6,748 nt of DNA from Puniceicoccales bacterium. Lineage in GTDB: Bacteria > Verrucomicrobiota > Verrucomicrobiia > Opitutales > JAIRLM01. The notes beneath the pieces were generated by a model that saw only the letters and a program-made list of their open reading frames with translations, was not told where the DNA came from and did not search any database. Location: contig JAITSI010000010.1 in NCBI GenBank assembly GCA_031287845.1, forward strand, positions 1-6,748, in the 5' to 3' direction. Shown one piece after another: positions 6,258 to 6,748 of the stretch (position 1 is the stretch's first letter; every line of letters starts with the position of its first letter). A program made the translations under genes and the position numbers.

Positions 6258-6394
6258 GTAACCTCCCGGCCCGGTTGGGGGCGCTGTCCCCAGCTCCGCC
6301 ACCCTCAGCCATCGATGCCACAGCGGCGGCACGCCGCGGAGGGGAGTGCCAGAGGGGGCGCAGCCCCACCGTCAACCGCTAGACCTGGCTTACG

Positions 6395-6748
6395 GGTCCC
6401 GTTGTGCAGGAGCTTAACTTCTTGAGGGAAGGGGCGTTCACGGGCGCTGCCGGCGGAGCGGGCAGTGCCGCGGGCCGGCCCTGATAGAGAAAGAGCCACG
6501 CGGGGCGACCTGCGCGCTGCCCATGGCATCTGCCATGGCAGAAGCATCGCCCAGCACCTCATTCCATCATCTCCTGGGGTTGGGCCGGCCCGCCAGCTTT
6601 GGATGGAACTGTCCGTAACGCCCGTCCGTCCGGCGTCCCGAGCGAAGCGAGGGGGCCTCGAGGGCCGGCCGGGCCCAAATGGGGGCGTTGCCCCCAGCTC
6701 CGCTTCCCCCGATTATCGATGCTACGGCACTCCGTGGGCGGGGGATTG
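6395..6748. repeat. tandem direct repeat, copy 2 (truncated by the window edge)
   Basis: This copy begins with GGTCCCGTTGTGCAGG against GGTCCTGTTGTGCAGG in copy 1. The offset is 504 at its start and 516 at the right edge. Relative to copy 1 it lacks one C near 6452 and carries a 13-base insertion near 6521-6533. It follows copy 1 head to tail, so the array may continue beyond 6748. Confidence 0.9.
6521..6538. repeat. perfect palindrome CCATGGCA-TC-TGCCATGG, copy 2 only
   Basis: An eight-base inverted repeat with a two-base centre. It arises from a near-duplication of a ~13-base unit (CTGCCCATGGCAT then CTGCCATGGCAG). Copy 1 has only CTGCGATAGCAG at the matching place. Confidence 0.7.

Larger units (their letters stand above)
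6164..6387. repeat. ~112-bp tandem sub-repeat inside copy 1
   Basis: Two diverged units, 6164-6275 and 6276-6387, align from TGGGGGCGTTGCCCCCAGCT and TGGGGGCGCTGTCCCCAGCT. They share ATCGATGC, a CAC-CCG-GG block and a G-rich then C-rich palindromic stretch. Spacing between matching points is 112 bases. Each unit carries paired G-run/C-run palindromes, so this looks like a nested array of palindromic elements rather than a gene. Confidence 0.65.
5891..6394. repeat. tandem direct repeat, copy 1 (504-bp unit)
   Basis: Bases 5891-6232 match 6395-6748 at about 96%. I count 13 substitutions, 11 of them transitions, plus one single-base deletion. In addition the short segment near 6016-6022 is altered, with a 13-base insertion in copy 2. 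The last 84 aligned bases (6149-6232) are identical to 6665-6748. The rest of the unit (6233-6394) has no partner in the window because copy 2 is cut by the edge. The unit holds several GC-rich palindromes and repeated GAGCGAAGCGAG-type sequence like intergenic palindromic elements. Open frames across it are low-complexity and I call none of them coding. Confidence 0.9.

Noticed and set aside
6043..6562. Open frames of 77-112 codons in the repeat region, both strands
   Set aside because: They are Gly/Pro/Ala/Arg-rich, overlap each other in several frames, lack ribosome sites and simply follow the GC-rich repeat.
5891..6748. CRISPR array
   Set aside because: The repeat unit is about 504 bp with continuous similarity, not 24-40 bp repeats with unique spacers, and no cas gene is present.

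Overview
The window is high-GC bacterial DNA: one hand-counted row, 4081-4140, has 45 G+C in 60. It carries a compact three-gene plus-strand block with genes of unrelated type on either side. A meso-diaminopimelate peptidoglycan recycling ligase (Mpl) and a DUF374 lysophospholipid/lipid A-type acyltransferase point to a Gram-negative host. A Verrucomicrobiota-like organism is my best guess from the gene style, but nothing in the window proves it.

Layout. Positions 1-276 (minus strand) hold the first 92 codons of a small membrane protein that runs off the left edge. Positions 277-409 are a divergent intergenic spacer. Positions 410-4656 (plus strand) hold an M3-family zinc oligopeptidase, then mpl after 46 bases, then a DUF374 acyltransferase overlapping mpl by 20 bases. 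This is very probably one transcription unit. A GC-rich hairpin followed by five T's lies just after the last stop, at 4668-4686. Positions 4637-5743 (minus strand) hold an unrecognised protein with an N-terminal hydrophobic region. Its gene converges on the acyltransferase gene and overlaps its 3' end by 20 bases. Much of its coding sequence is 30-37% G+C, in sharp contrast to the flanks.

The right end, from about 5810 to 6748, has no intact gene that I can support. It begins with what may be the last codons of a broken minus-strand gene, with a stop at 5840-5842. The rest is a tandem direct repeat with a period of 504-516 bp (copy 1 from 5891, copy 2 from 6395 to the edge). Copies are about 96% identical outside one small insertion, are packed with short GC-rich palindromes, and contain an internal ~112-bp tandem sub-repeat.

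How the genes fit together. The oligopeptidase degrades short peptides in the cytoplasm. Mpl reattaches recovered murein tripeptide to UDP-MurNAc. The DUF374 protein probably acylates a membrane lipid or lipid A intermediate. The block therefore reads as housekeeping for cell-envelope turnover and recycling. The flanking membrane proteins and repeat array look like lineage-specific accessory DNA.
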